From Verrucomicrobiales bacterium (GTDB lineage: Bacteria > Verrucomicrobiota > Verrucomicrobiae > Limisphaerales > UBA9464): a DNA stretch of 7,760 nucleotides. This document shows, piece by piece, positions 6,286 to 7,760 of the stretch. Made by a program: the position numbers and the translations under genes. Positions within the stretch are counted from its first letter, which is position 1. Every line of letters begins with the position of its first letter. The notes under the pieces are model-generated. The model had not been told where the DNA came from. It saw nothing but the letters and a program-made list of their open reading frames with translations, and ran no database searches. The stretch is from contig SXXZ01000401.1 of the NCBI GenBank assembly GCA_005789375.1, forward strand, positions 1 through 7,760, given 5' to 3'.

Positions 6286-6290
6286 GGTCA
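6283..6290 (-). promoter_or_regulatory. Translational coupling junction DUF1553-DUF1501
   Basis: On the minus strand the sequence reads TGACCATG: the DUF1553 stop, two bases, then the DUF1501 start. No strong Shine-Dalgarno sequence precedes the ATG, so re-initiation by ribosomes finishing DUF1553 is the simplest reading. This supports one operon with both proteins made together. Confidence 0.7.
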
Positions 6291-7760
6291 GGAACGGGTG
6301 ATGGTCTCGTGGAGGTTGAGGAGGGCGCGGGCCACATCGGTCCAGGCTGCCCATTGGACGGGATCCAAGCCGGCCGGCGTCGGAGCCTTGCCGGTCTGGG
6401 TGAATTTCGAAGCGGCCTGCGGGTCCTTGGCGAAGGCTGTCCGCTGAGATTCGAGCAGGCGGCGCAGCGCGGCTACCTCCGAGTCTTGTGGAGCGCGGGA
6501 GAGCGCCTGACGCCAGGCCCAGGTGAGTCGTGCCGCGTCGTCGCCAGAGCTTTCCCGGAGAATCCGCGCAGCGAAGCTTCGGGCCGCCTCGACATAACTC
6601 GGGTCGTTTAAGAGCACCAGAGCTTGCTGGGGAATATTGGAGCGGTTGCGTTCAGCCGCACACTCCTCGCGAGTGGCGGCGTCGAAGGCCAACATGCTCG
6701 GGTGCACATACGAACGCTGCCACCAGGTATACAGGCCGCGCCGATACTGATCGCCACCCGAGCTGGCATCATAACCACGCTGAGGGAAATTGAGATTCTC
6801 CCAGTACCCATCGGGCTGGTAGGGCCGAACGCTCGGGCCACCGATCCGGGGCACCAACAGGCCGGAGACCTGCAGCGCCGAGTCCCGGACTTGTTCTGCC
6901 TCGATGCGCCAGCGTCCCTGACGGGCCAGATCCCGATTGTCGGGATCACGAGCCAGGAACTCACGCGAAGCGTTGGAGGACTGCCGATAGGTCCGGCTGG
7001 TCACCATCAGGCGAACGAGGTTCTTCACATCCCAACCGCTCTCTCGGAACTCCGCGGCCAGCCAATCGAGCAATTCCGGATACCGCGGCGGTTCGCCCTG
7101 GGCACCAAAGTCGTCGATCACCTTGGAGAGGCCGGTGCCGAAGAATTGACGCCAGTAGCGATTAACCACCACCCGCGCGGTCAACGGGTTCTCGGGCGAC
7201 ACCAACCAGTTGGCCAAGTCCAACCGGTTCAATCGTCGATCGGAGGCCGCCCGGGCGGTCGGCCGGAACTGGGACGGAATGGCCGGCTCCATGATCTCGC
7301 CCGTCTCGATTAGCCAATTGCCACGGGGCAGCACCCGGACGGTCCGGGGCTTTTCAGAGCGCTCGGTGATGAGTGTGCGTGGAAGGGTTGCCTCGAAGTC
7401 GGCACGGACCTTGTCGGCGGCGGCCCGCTGCGTGCGGAGGTCTGCCAACTGCGGGGCGACCGCCTTAAACTCGGACCACAACTTGGCCGACTGCTCGGGC
7501 GTCCGAGCGGCCGGATCCACCTTCAAACGCTCCACCAAATCTGCATTCGGCACCGGAACCGTGGGCGGCACGACCGCCGCTACATCGGTGGCCATCCCGA
7601 TACGAAAACACCCCAGCGTGTGGTTTCCATGACCGTGTTTTTGTTGCAACTCGATTTCTAAACGCTCTCCGGAGGCCAGGCTGAGGGGCTCCTTCAGGCG
7701 CAAGCGCAACTGCGCGGGCTTGCCCGCCTCGGGCAAGATGGCCCAACCGGCGAAGGTACC
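6288..7760 (-). CDS. DUF1553 (PSD1-type) protein, C-terminal part, 5' end outside window
   Basis: The frame is open through the right edge; the codons before the TTG at 7736 read GTFAGWAI, so that TTG is not a start. The 490 visible residues begin with a beta-rich segment ending NHTLGCFRIGMAT (visible residues 46-58), resembling the jelly-roll region that commonly precedes DUF1553 (HTLGRFRLS). A charged linker with an AADKVRADFEATLPR segment follows. The DUF1553 domain starts at RLNRLDLANWLVSPENPLTA and includes VNRYWRQFFGTGLSKVIDDF (199-218), YPELLDWLAAEFRESGWDVK (227-246), TSRTYRQSS, QQALVLLNDPSYVEAARSFA and the C-terminal ALLNLHETITRS. In full-length relatives a signal peptide, often a cytochrome-c-like PSCyt1 domain, and a DUF1549 domain come first; here they would lie past 7760. 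Function is unknown, but the link with DUF1501 downstream is conserved. Confidence 0.92.
   Translation of the reverse strand, partial: GTFAGWAILPEAGKPAQLRLRLKEPLSLASGERLEIELQQKHGHGNHTLGCFRIGMATDVAAVVPPTVPVPNADLVERLKVDPAARTPEQSAKLWSEFKAVAPQLADLRTQRAAADKVRADFEATLPRTLITERSEKPRTVRVLPRGNWLIETGEIMEPAIPSQFRPTARAASDRRLNRLDLANWLVSPENPLTARVVVNRYWRQFFGTGLSKVIDDFGAQGEPPRYPELLDWLAAEFRESGWDVKNLVRLMVTSRTYRQSSNASREFLARDPDNRDLARQGRWRIEAEQVRDSALQVSGLLVPRIGGPSVRPYQPDGYWENLNFPQRGYDASSGGDQYRRGLYTWWQRSYVHPSMLAFDAATREECAAERNRSNIPQQALVLLNDPSYVEAARSFAARILRESSGDDAARLTWAWRQALSRAPQDSEVAALRRLLESQRTAFAKDPQAASKFTQTGKAPTPAGLDPVQWAAWTDVARALLNLHETITRS

Noticed and set aside
6624..7313. 229-codon plus-strand open frame opposite DUF1553
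   Set aside because: It mirrors the DUF1553 gene, which has several family motifs; the plus-strand product shows none.

Overview
The window looks like a piece of a GC-rich chromosome from the Planctomycetota-Verrucomicrobiota (PVC) group, more likely Verrucomicrobiota. The main reason is the right half: a DUF1553/PSD1-type gene followed directly by a Tat-exported DUF1501 gene, next to a secreted PQQ-type beta-propeller protein. This set is typical of that group. No gene here has a convincing Shine-Dalgarno site, which also fits. The taxon is inference; no marker gene is present.

Left half (1-3317): accessory, partly decayed DNA. A 55-bp repeat occurs three times in the same orientation (110-164, 2358-2412, 3214-3268), with one to three differences between copies. 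Shorter degenerate CCCTTCGG...CTGTCCCT units surround the copies. Between the copies lie a tRNA-dihydrouridine synthase fragment broken at both ends (minus strand, 237-584), one intact gene for a putative sugar O-methyltransferase (plus strand, 837-2102), and a C-terminally truncated Rpn/YhgA-like PD-(D/E)XK nuclease remnant (minus strand, 2544-2903). The rest is non-coding as far as I can tell, and includes some perfect palindromes near 3104-3140 and 3289-3298.

Right half (3318-7760): dense and ordinary. A secreted beta-propeller protein (plus strand) runs tail-to-tail into a minus-strand operon, and the two stop codons overlap within 8 bp. The operon is a DUF1553 protein (its 5' part lies beyond the right edge) followed after 2 nt by DUF1501, joined as TGA-CC-ATG, which suggests translational coupling. 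The DUF1553/DUF1501 pair probably acts outside the cytoplasmic membrane. Its biochemical role is not established, although such pairs are commonly discussed in connection with polysaccharide use.

I see no CRISPR array, no tRNA or rRNA gene, no complete transposase and no defence cassette. The most noteworthy signal is the dispersed repeat family and its association with broken genes. A wholly new multi-gene system is not evident.
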